Under the pieces are notes generated by a model that was not told where the DNA came from, ran no database searches, and saw only the letters and a program-made list of their open reading frames with translations. Below are positions 1 to 6,152 of a DNA stretch of 6,326 bases, in pieces; position 1 is the stretch's first letter; each line of letters opens with the position of its first letter. The position numbers and the translations under genes are program-made. Source of the stretch: Candidatus Heimdallarchaeota archaeon (GTDB lineage Archaea; Asgardarchaeota; Heimdallarchaeia; Heimdallarchaeales; Heimdallarchaeaceae); contig JAGLTP010000678.1 of the NCBI GenBank assembly GCA_023135215.1, forward strand, positions 1 through 6,326. Reading direction: 5' to 3'.

Positions 1-731
1 AATCGTATGGTTCCATTAACTGAATCTTCAAGAGGTGATGTGAAAACTTCTCCATCAGGCAGATTCTTTTTTCCGCAAGCATTAATCCATTTTCTACCTT
101 CTATTCCCAAGGTAAGGTCAGTGTCTTCTCCTACTATACGTAACTCTTTTCCTTTGTTCAAGATTTCAACAAATACTGCTTGCTCTTCTTCTACTTTCTT
201 CCAATGTTCAACAGGATCTGCTTTATTTAGTGCTAGAGCATTATATACAAATTCCTTGTATTCGAATGTTCCCATATTCCCTTCTTGAGCAAAAGCTGGG
301 GCTGGAAAAGGACAGACTACCCAATCTATCTCTCCTTTAGCATCACGATCAGAATACAGTTTTTGTAATTCTTTACCCGCTTCTCTAGCCATCATTAGTT
401 TAGTAGGGTCTACATTTGTAAGAGATTTTCTGTTTGTTGAACTAAAAACATTAATAGTTTTATCAACTTCTTCTATCATCAGTTTTGAAATAGGATTCTG
501 ATATTTTATCTGGTCGTCTTGAGCATGTTTGTAAAACAATTCTGCTAAGCCTGGAATACCTATTCTAGTGTTGATAACATATCCTCCAGCTTTAACAACC
601 TCTAAATATATTTCACGAACTAAATCTGCAGAATCAACTCCTCCCCCTATTGTTACCTTGTCATCCTTTTGTACTTTTACAGAGTAATTAACAACAAGTT
701 TAGCTAGTTTTTCATTGTAATCATCAAGCAT
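1..731 (-). CDS. M29-family metallo-aminopeptidase (aminopeptidase T/AmpS-like), N-terminal part, cut by window edge
   Basis: Reading the minus strand from the ATG at 731 gives 243 codons without a stop up to the window edge (last full codon at 3-5). Family members are roughly 360-410 residues, so about 60% is visible. The N-terminal domain has the motif VTIGGGVDSADLV near residue 30 and a helix EIYLEVVKAGGY. The stretch WVVCPFPAPAFAQ lies near residue 150, and DGEVFTSPLEDSVNG closes the visible part. M29 enzymes are cytosolic, remove N-terminal residues from peptides and use two divalent metals; the Glu of the GEVFT motif (about E228 here) corresponds to the first metal ligand. The remaining ligands (Glu, His, Tyr, His, Asp) would lie beyond the edge, so activity cannot be judged. 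The start is supported by GAGGT 7 nt upstream and by a TATA-like box. It is transcribed divergently from the helicase gene. Family assignment is recalled from motif pattern and is fairly sure. Confidence 0.88.
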   Translation of the reverse strand, partial: MLDDYNEKLAKLVVNYSVKVQKDDKVTIGGGVDSADLVREIYLEVVKAGGYVINTRIGIPGLAELFYKHAQDDQIKYQNPISKLMIEEVDKTINVFSSTNRKSLTNVDPTKLMMAREAGKELQKLYSDRDAKGEIDWVVCPFPAPAFAQEGNMGTFEYKEFVYNALALNKADPVEHWKKVEEEQAVFVEILNKGKELRIVGEDTDLTLGIEGRKWINACGKKNLPDGEVFTSPLEDSVNGTIR

Positions 732-738
732 CTATATT

Positions 739-743
739 ACCTC
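739..743 (-). promoter_or_regulatory. Shine-Dalgarno site of the M29 aminopeptidase gene
   Basis: The minus strand reads GAGGT here, within AAAAGAGGT, 7 nt before the ATG at 731. This is the clearest well-spaced ribosome binding site in the window and fixes the start of the peptidase. Most other genes here lack one, so it marks this transcript as leadered. Confidence 0.7.
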
Positions 744-770
744 TTTTAGATAAATCCAAATCTCTGAAGC

Positions 771-780
771 CATTATAAAT
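771..780 (-). promoter_or_regulatory. TATA-like box for the M29 aminopeptidase gene
   Basis: The minus strand reads ATTTATAATG, a good archaeal box A. A transcript beginning about 25 nt downstream would start near 750, giving a leader of roughly 19 nt that contains the GAGGT site. This is inferred from sequence and spacing only. Confidence 0.5.
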
Positions 781-992
781 CTTTCAATAAGAATTGCTGT
801 TTTATTGCATAACAATCCCTCTCGTTAAGAAAATTCTTCATTCTGTTGTAATAACAAAGTCTTTTAAAGCCCAAAATCCGATTTAGTACAGAGTTGAGAA
901 GATTAGAAGAGTGAAAAGTTCTATTTTTTCCAACAGTTACAAACTATGATATCAATTGCTAAGAATTATACATTCGTCACAATGATACTTGG

Positions 993-1000
993 TTTAATAC
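993..1000 (+). promoter_or_regulatory. TATA-like box for the DEAD-box helicase
   Basis: TTTAATAC is centred about 26 nt upstream of the ATG at 1023. In archaea transcription starts about 25-27 nt after the TATA centre, so the RNA would begin at or next to the start codon (leaderless). This agrees with the absence of a Shine-Dalgarno motif before 1023. No strong BRE is evident upstream. Confidence 0.45.
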
Positions 1001-1022
1001 AAAATTAACACAATTGATACAA

Positions 1023-2288
1023 ATGAAATTTAAAGATTACAACATAAGAAGCGAAATTAAACGCGCTTTGGATGATATGGGAATACATACTCCCACTGAT
1101 ATTCAAGAAAAAGCGATTCCAAAAATTTTTGAATCTGATACAACACACATTATGGCTCAAGCTAAAACCGGTACTGGAAAAACATTGGCTTTTGCCATTC
1201 CAATCGTAGAACAACTTGATCCTACATTAAAAAATATTCAAGCTGTTGTTTTAGTGCCTACCAGAGAACTATGCAAACAAGTCTATTATGTTTTTAGAGA
1301 CATAACAAAATATAGACGATTAAGGTCTGTTGAGGTTTATGGTGGGGTTTCAATTAATAGACAAATAGAAAATATACGCGCAGGAGCTCAGATAGTTATA
1401 GCTACTCCTGGAAGGCTTATTGATTTATATAACCGCAAGGCAGTCTCCTTTAAAGAAGTGCGATTTGTTGTTTTAGATGAAGCAGATAGAATGCTTGACA
1501 TGGGATTCCTTCCTGATGTAGATTTTATTCTATTCCAAGCTATGAAAAACGTCTATCCAAGACTCCTCCTATTTTCAGCTACTATGCTCAAAGAAGTGAA
1601 AGATATAGCACATGATTACAGTTGGGATGAAGATTTAGTGGAAATAGACGTTAGTCATGATGATCTAACAGTAGGTGCATGCAAACAATTCTATTACGAA
1701 ATAGAAAATCCTAGACATAAATATACTAATTTTGTCAAGATACTGCAGAGAGAAAATCCTCAATCTTGCATAATATTTGTAAATACAAAAAGATGGGGAG
1801 CGAACCTAGAAAAAAGACTGAAAGATGATAAAAGAGTTCAGATGAGGATTGGCATGTTGCAAGGAGATATGTCCCAAAAGCAAAGAGAAATTACCATGAA
1901 GAATTTCAGAAAGAAGAAAATTAACTGCTTGATAGCAACTGATGTTGCTGCAAGAGGACTTGATATTCCTCATGTTTCCCATATTTTCAATTATGATCTC
2001 CCTGTAGGTCATGTGGAAAACTATGTCCATAGAATTGGGAGAACATCTAGAATGGAAAGAGCAGGAAAAGCTATCTCTTTAGTAGAGTCTGAAGAAATGA
2101 ATATGATTCGAAGGATAGAACTCTTTGTGAATAAGGAAATTAGGAAACTTTATCTGAGCAAAGATGATAGAGAGAAAGATAGAGGCAGACACAGATATCA
2201 ACCTAAATTCAAACCTAGAGAAAAAACTAAAGATTTTGATGATGAAGAATATCCTGAATCTATCGCTGATACATCAATGTATGGATAA
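1023..2288 (+). CDS. DEAD-box ATP-dependent RNA helicase
   Basis: A 421-residue superfamily 2 RNA helicase with all core motifs intact. These are the Q-motif region with TPTDIQ (Q28), Walker A AQAKTGTGKT (45-54), motif Ia PTREL (79-83), GG (107-108), Ib TPGRL (128-132), DEAD (152-155), SAT (185-187), IV IIFVNTK (250-256), V ATDVAARGLDI (305-315) and VI HRIGRTSR (336-343). These build the two RecA-like domains that couple ATP hydrolysis to local RNA duplex unwinding in the cytoplasm. A tail from about 380 is basic to residue ~404 (KDRGRHRYQPKFKPREK), a likely RNA-binding extension, then turns acidic. A TTG at 1014 would add three residues. I prefer the ATG at 1023 because the TATA-like box is spaced for a leaderless start there and the Q-motif aromatic residue follows directly. 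It is a general RNA-remodelling enzyme (ribosome assembly, RNA decay or cold adaptation); the specific substrate cannot be read from sequence. Confidence 0.97.
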   Translation: MKFKDYNIRSEIKRALDDMGIHTPTDIQEKAIPKIFESDTTHIMAQAKTGTGKTLAFAIPIVEQLDPTLKNIQAVVLVPTRELCKQVYYVFRDITKYRRLRSVEVYGGVSINRQIENIRAGAQIVIATPGRLIDLYNRKAVSFKEVRFVVLDEADRMLDMGFLPDVDFILFQAMKNVYPRLLLFSATMLKEVKDIAHDYSWDEDLVEIDVSHDDLTVGACKQFYYEIENPRHKYTNFVKILQRENPQSCIIFVNTKRWGANLEKRLKDDKRVQMRIGMLQGDMSQKQREITMKNFRKKKINCLIATDVAARGLDIPHVSHIFNYDLPVGHVENYVHRIGRTSRMERAGKAISLVESEEMNMIRRIELFVNKEIRKLYLSKDDREKDRGRHRYQPKFKPREKTKDFDDEEYPESIADTSMYG

Positions 2289-2310
2289 TAGAATTGCACG
2301 ATATGGGATA

Positions 2311-2320
2311 ATTTAATAAA
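2311..2320 (+). promoter_or_regulatory. TATA-like box for the propeller gene
   Basis: ATTTAATAAA is centred about 35 nt before the TTG at 2351. The predicted transcription start is near 2342, giving a leader of about 9 nt. No Shine-Dalgarno motif is present, which supports a nearly leaderless TTG start. The 62-nt gap after the helicase contains no T-run terminator, so read-through from the helicase is also possible. Confidence 0.4.
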
Positions 2321-2350
2321 TTACTTCTCAATCCCCTACTTGGCTCTCAA

Positions 2351-3637
2351 TTGATAAGGTACAAACATAAATTCAAGATTCTTGGTATTTTACTATTAGT
2401 TCTTATTGTATCTAATTTTGCAGTTTTTTATAGATACTCTAAAGCACTGTTGATAACTGTACCACATGATGCTGATAGAAAAACTAATGGAAATACATTA
2501 ATTTGTACAACAACTTTTGGAGAAATGTTTGAGCATATAGGTAGAGCTGATGAACAAGTACCTTTAGGTTCTGGAGATTATCTCCATAAATTACTAGAAG
2601 TGGATATTTCTGGAAATATAGTCTGGGAAAGAGATGGAATGGGTATCCCTCATGAAGTTTTGGAATTACCTAATGGTCACCTTTTAGTTGCGGATACCAG
2701 CAAGGATCGGATAATTGAGATAAATTATCCAAACAAAGATATTGTCTGGAGCTGGGAACCTAAGCAAATCAATTGGACACAAGTAAATCCAAATTGGGAT
2801 TCTGATCACTACTATAACAATCCTATAACTTATGATTTCACCCATATAAATGATGTAGAGTTTAGGAATTATGGAAGCTGGAATGCTTGTTTAATTTCTA
2901 TAAGGAATTTTGACCTTGTTGTAGAAGTTAATTACACTGCTGAGATTTTAGGACCTTCGAATAATCCTGCTAATATTCTTTGGTGGTTTGGTGATTATCG
3001 GAATTACTCATTACTAAACGAGCAACATAATCCTGATTATCTATCTAATGGGAATATAATAGTTGCAGATTCGCAGAACAATCGAATAATAGAAGTCGAT
3101 AAATCAACAAAAGAGATAGTTTGGACCTATGAAGATGGATTAAGGTGGCCAAGAGATGCTGATGAATTAGATAGTAATCGAATTTTGATTACTGACTGTT
3201 TTAACAACCGAATAATAGAGATAGATAAGACTTCTAAGGAGATTCTTTGGAAGTATGGAAAAAATATGATTATACCTTACGAAGCTGATTTGCTAGAAAA
3301 TGGAAATGTTTTGATAAGTGGGGATTATGGAGGAAAAGTGATTGAAGTAAATAGAGCAGGAAAAATAGTATGGCAATATGGTAAGTCCGCTGTCAGGGCA
3401 GGATTTTATTTGAACTCTACACTTCTGCTTCTAATCTGTCTGAATAGCATCTTTTTCAGGATTACTTCTCTTAACGATGAGGTGCTGACTAGGAAAAAAA
3501 GGAGAATAAGAATCATTTCTGTAAGCTTTTTATCTATTCCTTTCCTAATTAGCTTCTTTATTACTGTAGCGTACCACTTCTTTATTCGTATCTTAATACA
3601 ATTCTCATATTCAGCAATAGGACATGAAATGTTCTAA
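2351..3637 (+). CDS. Membrane-anchored arylsulfotransferase-type beta-propeller protein
   Basis: This 428-residue protein has an N-terminal hydrophobic segment (about 9-27) after a basic start, so it begins in the membrane. Residues 48-343 hold six propeller-like repeats of the pattern NG-x-hydrophobic-ADxxxxRIIEhDxxxKxIVW. They end at W92, W133, about W212, W258, W300 and W341. Two hydrophobic stretches follow (about 353-369 and 387-415), separated by a basic RKKRRIR loop. The propeller would sit outside the cell. The repeats resemble the arylsulfotransferase (ASST) families, in which a central His takes sulfate from an aryl donor. His and Arg at blade starts (H101, H165, H226, R268) are candidate central residues, but catalysis is unproven and many archaeal relatives are uncharacterised. 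TTG at 2351 is the only usual start codon between the upstream stop (2309) and the hydrophobic segment. Alternatively it could be a binding or sensor propeller. Confidence 0.78.
   Translation: MIRYKHKFKILGILLLVLIVSNFAVFYRYSKALLITVPHDADRKTNGNTLICTTTFGEMFEHIGRADEQVPLGSGDYLHKLLEVDISGNIVWERDGMGIPHEVLELPNGHLLVADTSKDRIIEINYPNKDIVWSWEPKQINWTQVNPNWDSDHYYNNPITYDFTHINDVEFRNYGSWNACLISIRNFDLVVEVNYTAEILGPSNNPANILWWFGDYRNYSLLNEQHNPDYLSNGNIIVADSQNNRIIEVDKSTKEIVWTYEDGLRWPRDADELDSNRILITDCFNNRIIEIDKTSKEILWKYGKNMIIPYEADLLENGNVLISGDYGGKVIEVNRAGKIVWQYGKSAVRAGFYLNSTLLLLICLNSIFFRITSLNDEVLTRKKRRIRIISVSFLSIPFLISFFITVAYHFFIRILIQFSYSAIGHEMF
3077..3228 (+). repeat. Internal blade repeat, near-duplicate DNA in two adjacent propeller blades
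   Basis: The 26 bases from 3077 and those from 3203 match at 22 positions by eye. They lie 126 nt apart, exactly one blade of 42 codons. Both encode NNRIIE followed by V/I-D. This shows the propeller grew by tandem blade duplication. The remaining repeats are alike only at protein level. Confidence 0.7.
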
Positions 3638-3654
3638 ACAGTACTCCAAAGAAT

Positions 3655-3673
3655 TTCTTTTTAGTGTATTTTT
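3655..3673 (+). terminator. T-rich terminator after the propeller gene
   Basis: Two runs of five T (3658-3662 and 3669-3673) lie 20-36 nt past the stop codon at 3637. Archaeal RNA polymerase terminates at short T-runs without needing a hairpin, and no convincing stem precedes them. This is consistent with separate transcription of the next gene. Confidence 0.45.
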
Positions 3674-3700
3674 CAAGCAACTTTAGAACTACTTTAATTT

Positions 3701-3710
3701 TTTAAATAAT
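3701..3710 (+). promoter_or_regulatory. TATA-like box for the surface-protein gene
   Basis: TTTAAATAAT lies after the T-rich terminator. Transcription would begin near 3731-3733, leaving a leader of about 43 nt before the ATG at 3775. That leader contains the purine-rich stretch GGGACGGGAG at 3748-3757. A second, weaker candidate is CTAAATAA near 3724. Confidence 0.4.
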
Positions 3711-3774
3711 CTCACTTTGGACTGCTAAATAACTACCTATTCATAAAGGGACGGGAGTATGATGTTGATTAAAA

Positions 3775-4845
3775 ATGAAAACCAAAATAACAAAATGGGT
3801 ATTGGGGTTAACGCTGCTAACCTTCCTTGTATTAACACAAGTAAATGCAGATGATCAAGACTTCTTTTATGAAGAAAATAGTAACCAAGTGACTTTCAAA
3901 TACTATGATCTAGAATTCATAGCTAAAGCTGGTGGAAGTGTGCCTAAGTTTCAGTTCTTAACAGAGAGTGCTTTTGCATTTGAAACCGCTTTCTCGTTTA
4001 ATATTATGTTTCAGTCATTAACAGAATATATGGATTATAATGAAGATGGTATCTTTCAATATGATGAAACTGGTATATGGAAAGATATTCCTGCACCAAA
4101 TCCTGTCTTTTCGAATAATCTTCCTTTATCAAGTGTTAGATGGACATTTAGTGGTTTTACAGTAGATTATATTGACATAACAGAAGATCTTCAAGAAGTA
4201 GAAGCTGTTCATTTTACCTACTCTTCAGAATCTATTACTGTTCCTAACTATTCTGAATTTGAAATGGATATAGTAGTTCATATGTATCTTAACAACCAAA
4301 CAATTGATGGGTATGAGATCTTTGGTGGAGCTGAAATGAAATTTGATATCGTTATGAGAAATTGGCCTTGGCAGAGAAACGATACTAATTTGGCTCTAAG
4401 ATTTGATATCATGCCAACCACAAATGGTTACAGAATCAATGATACTAATGGTCAAGAAATAGATTGTAGTCATAATACAACTGGTAGTGAATTGAAGATT
4501 CAAAACCATGCAGAAGATGTGAAAGAACAATTTATGATCGGTGGAGAACAATATCGAGCTTTCTTTGCATACGCAAATCAAGCAAAGTACAATATCTCCA
4601 ATCAATATCAGTATAGAACAGTGAATGCTTCGTACTCTACTGTAGGAGATGGATCAATCCAAACCTACCTAAGCTTCGAACACTTTGACAATGAAGTAAT
4701 ATACGATCCTTCAATAGGTTCTCTTGAAGGGCCTATAATTGAAGAAACAGATGATTCTGGATTAGGTACTTTAGAGATAGTTACAATCAGCCTTGTTTCT
4801 GTTTTAGCCATAGTTATCTCCTTAAGAATTGTCAAAAGGAAATAG
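3775..4845 (+). CDS. Secreted, C-terminally anchored surface protein with EF-hand-like loop (unknown function)
   Basis: I do not recognise a named family for this 356-residue protein. It begins with a Sec-type signal peptide: basic KTKITK, hydrophobic core about 8-20 and likely cleavage after VNA (residue 25). It ends with one membrane segment (about 333-350) followed by RIVKRK, a stop-transfer tail, so the body faces outside. Residues 87-98 (DYNEDGIFQYDE) match the canonical 12-residue EF-hand calcium loop at positions 1, 3, 5, 6, 8 and 12. Seven N-glycosylation sequons occur (N158, N174, N202, N222, N234, N273, N284), suiting an archaeal surface glycoprotein. The middle is beta-rich, with the core motif MKFDIVMRNWPW (188-199). 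The acidic stretch EETDDSGLG forms a short linker before the anchor. An in-frame TGA at 3766 limits the start to ATG 3775. It ends in a hairpin plus T-run. It may act in cell-surface binding or structure; this is inference. Confidence 0.85.
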   Translation: MKTKITKWVLGLTLLTFLVLTQVNADDQDFFYEENSNQVTFKYYDLEFIAKAGGSVPKFQFLTESAFAFETAFSFNIMFQSLTEYMDYNEDGIFQYDETGIWKDIPAPNPVFSNNLPLSSVRWTFSGFTVDYIDITEDLQEVEAVHFTYSSESITVPNYSEFEMDIVVHMYLNNQTIDGYEIFGGAEMKFDIVMRNWPWQRNDTNLALRFDIMPTTNGYRINDTNGQEIDCSHNTTGSELKIQNHAEDVKEQFMIGGEQYRAFFAYANQAKYNISNQYQYRTVNASYSTVGDGSIQTYLSFEHFDNEVIYDPSIGSLEGPIIEETDDSGLGTLEIVTISLVSVLAIVISLRIVKRK

Positions 4846-4869
4846 GGAATATCCTTTTCCTTTTTTTTT
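4834..4869 (+). terminator. Hairpin plus T9 terminator
   Basis: AAAAGGAAA (4834-4842) can pair with TTTCCTTTT (4856-4864). The loop holds a small GGAATATCC palindrome, and a run of nine T follows (4861-4869). The left arm overlaps the last codons of the surface-protein gene. In shape it resembles a bacterial intrinsic terminator, although the T-run alone would suffice in archaea. Confidence 0.6.
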
Positions 4870-4876
4870 CGATAGA

Positions 4877-4886
4877 TATATTAATA
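4877..4886 (+). promoter_or_regulatory. TATA-like box for the CCHC protein gene
   Basis: TATATTAATA follows the T9 terminator directly. The predicted start near 4907 leaves about 14 nt before the GTG at 4922, with no Shine-Dalgarno site. The terminator-then-promoter order argues for an independent transcript. Confidence 0.45.
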
Positions 4887-4921
4887 TGTATCAAATTCTA
4901 GTACACTTAACACACAATTGA

Positions 4922-5347
4922 GTGGTTATCTTGCCCGATATATTAGACAAAGAGAAGTCGCAAATAAGAGAACTTGCTAAAGAGTATGCTGTTTCTATGT
5001 GGAAAATCCCTTTTAATGAAGGATTAGTCTTGTATGTTAAGACAAATAATGAACTTCATAAGCATCCTGCACGTTGGAAATACTGTCTAAAATGTGGTGA
5101 AATTAATAAGAAAGAAAAGATGGATAACCATAGATGTTTGAAGGAAATTGAAGATTTTCCTGTTCTCATACAAACCTCGTGGATTCAGCTTAAGAAATTC
5201 TTCCTCTCTAATCGATTTAGAAAACTAATGAAAGAAGCAGGTATAGATGAAATCCCTACACCAATCATACTCACTGAAACAAAAGCTGACATCACTGATT
5301 TAGCTGAAGATCTACCACGTCCTGTCTCTGAAAAAGAAGGGAACTAA
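4922..5347 (+). CDS. Small CCHC putative zinc-binding protein, unknown function
   Basis: This 141-residue soluble protein is not recognised. Its clearest feature is C55-x2-C58-x11-H70-x-C72 (YCLKCGE ... NHRC), spaced like a small zinc knuckle or treble-clef-type finger, so one zinc ion is likely bound. The N-terminal 50 residues form helical then strand-like segments (REYA-type helix 14-25, GLVLYVK 34-40). Aromatic and basic residues follow the finger (WIQLKKFFLSNRFRKLMKEAG, split about 87-107), a possible nucleic-acid or protein-binding helix. The acidic tail (122-141) looks disordered. No signal peptide or membrane segment is seen, so it is cytosolic. GTG at 4922 gives the longest form. TTG at 4931 (starting Met-Pro-Asp-Ile) is an equally possible start; neither has a Shine-Dalgarno sequence. 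A second open frame begins right after the stop. Confidence 0.68.
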   Translation: MVILPDILDKEKSQIRELAKEYAVSMWKIPFNEGLVLYVKTNNELHKHPARWKYCLKCGEINKKEKMDNHRCLKEIEDFPVLIQTSWIQLKKFFLSNRFRKLMKEAGIDEIPTPIILTETKADITDLAEDLPRPVSEKEGN

Positions 5348-5349
5348 CC

Positions 5350-5697
5350 ATTTTTTCTTGTAGTTTTTCGTTTTCATCTGAATTTCTTGAATACGACAAG
5401 ATTTCAAAGATATTTTCAAAGATTAGAAACCTTAAAACAGAAGACAATAAACACCCCATAAGATTTCGGTTTCATGAATTTTCATGTCTACTATTCAAGA
5501 ACCAAGATTTCTATTTCTGTTACATCTTCATGGGGAAATCTTTCCAACCACTGAAGAAATTTTCTATCTTTATTGACGAATTTCTAAAATCATCACTATC
5601 AAAGGAATCTGCCGATAATTGGCTATCTGATGGGAGTTTGAGTTTTGATATTAGATCTCAACTCACTAATCTGATTGAACATTGTTTTGAAGCTTAA
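5350..5697 (+). CDS. Probable small alpha/beta protein with non-canonical or lost start codon
   Basis: The frame is open from 5332 to the TAA at 5695-5697 (121 codons) but has no ATG, GTG or TTG until 5530, where only 55 codons remain. The translation upstream of 5530 is protein-like: EFLEYDKISKIF, KIRNLKTED, HPIRFRFHEF, then strands SCLLFK and FYFCYIFMGKSF and helix LKKFSIFIDEFLKS. A helix QLTNLIEHCFEA closes it. The order helix, strand, strand, GKS-containing turn, helix resembles small longin- or roadblock-like proteins of archaea; this is a resemblance by pattern only. The candidate start is ATT at 5350 (115 residues), 7 nt after purine-rich AGAAGGGA (5335-5342) that overlaps the end of the CCHC gene, as in coupled translation. 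Alternatives are a sequence error in T6 or A5 runs, a -1 frameshift fusion with the CCHC protein, or a 5'-truncated pseudogene. Its first residues are rich in Phe/Ser because the DNA is T-rich, so the true protein may start later. Confidence 0.55.
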   Translation: MFSCSFSFSSEFLEYDKISKIFSKIRNLKTEDNKHPIRFRFHEFSCLLFKNQDFYFCYIFMGKSFQPLKKFSIFIDEFLKSSLSKESADNWLSDGSLSFDIRSQLTNLIEHCFEA

Positions 5698-5763
5698 TAC
5701 TTACTTACAGGACTTAACAGGGTTGAAATCATTTAAAATCTGTGATTTTTGTTTGTAAAATAG

Positions 5764-5771
5764 TTTTATAA
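5764..5771 (+). promoter_or_regulatory. TATA-like box for the YdhR/ABM-like gene
   Basis: TTTTATAA is centred about 29 nt before the ATG at 5797. The expected transcription start (about 5793) is within a few bases of the start codon, so the mRNA is probably leaderless or nearly so. This agrees with the lack of a Shine-Dalgarno motif. Confidence 0.5.
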
Positions 5772-5796
5772 GAAGAACTGCACTTAGTATATTATC

Positions 5797-6084
5797 ATGA
5801 AAATTCTTATGATGTTCTTTAGAAGTAAAAAATCATTTGATGAGATGATTGAGCTTTCTGAGACACGTGAGGATTTATACAAAAAAGTACCTGGCTTAAA
5901 ACAGATAGTCTACATGAAGGATGAACGAACCAACCAAGCTGGAAGTATTCTTTTCTTTGACAATGAAGAAAGTCTTAACGCTTATCGCGTTTCCGATTTA
6001 GTAAAAAGCATTCCGAAAGTCTATGACCTAATTCAACCTCCTGAACTCCAAATATTTGATCTAATCAAGCAAGTGGTAAACTAG
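5797..6084 (+). CDS. Small dimeric alpha/beta-barrel protein, YdhR/ABM monooxygenase-like
   Basis: This 95-residue cytosolic protein has the layout of a ferredoxin-like dimeric alpha/beta barrel. It shows strand ILMMFF (3-8), helix about 13-30, PGL turn and strand KQIVYM (32-40), strand AGSILFFD (48-55), helix EESLNAYRVSDLVKSI (57-72) and last strand LQIFDLIKQVV (84-94). The PGL-x-strand then strand-FFDNEESLNAY succession is typical of YdhR-type and ABM-type proteins. Those include cofactor-independent oxygenases and many members of unknown role, so no substrate can be named. Its length matches the family. ATG at 5797 directly begins the first strand and suits the TATA spacing. It is convergent with the racemase gene, 68 nt away. 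Confidence 0.7.
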   Translation: MKILMMFFRSKKSFDEMIELSETREDLYKKVPGLKQIVYMKDERTNQAGSILFFDNEESLNAYRVSDLVKSIPKVYDLIQPPELQIFDLIKQVVN

Positions 6085-6152
6085 AACAAAATCCTACACT
6101 CTTCAGAATATTATTTAATCATTATCAATTCATATCTAGTTTGTTTTAGTGA

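Larger units (their letters stand above)
732..1022. other. Divergent intergenic region between peptidase and helicase
   Basis: This 291-nt AT-rich region separates two divergently transcribed genes. At its left end it carries the Shine-Dalgarno and TATA-like elements of the peptidase. At its right end it carries the TATA-like element of the helicase. I see no tRNA, no strong hairpin, no long repeat and no convincing conserved ORF in the middle (about 785-985). A 22-codon minus-strand frame beginning at 841 is noted but not supported. Confidence 0.6.

Noticed and set aside
7..288. Plus-strand open frame of 93 codons
   Set aside because: It lies antisense to the M29 aminopeptidase, which has clear family motifs; the frame encodes a Ser/Phe-rich sequence with no recognisable domain.
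773..841. Minus-strand frame of 22 codons (starts at the ATG at 841) with a TATA-like CTTTAAAAG about 25 nt upstream
   Set aside because: It is too short to judge and lacks any recognisable domain. It ends inside the promoter of the peptidase. Chance occurrence in AT-rich DNA is likely.
1005..1214. Minus-strand open frame of 69 codons
   Set aside because: It is antisense to the helicase Q-motif and Walker A region, and the translation is Phe/Ser/Cys-rich shadow sequence.
1806..2030. Minus-strand open frame of 74 codons
   Set aside because: It is antisense to helicase domain 2, including motif V, with no independent coding signal.
4396..4605. Minus-strand open frame of 69 codons
   Set aside because: It is antisense to the surface-protein gene, with hydrophobic Cys-rich shadow sequence and no promoter or ribosome site.
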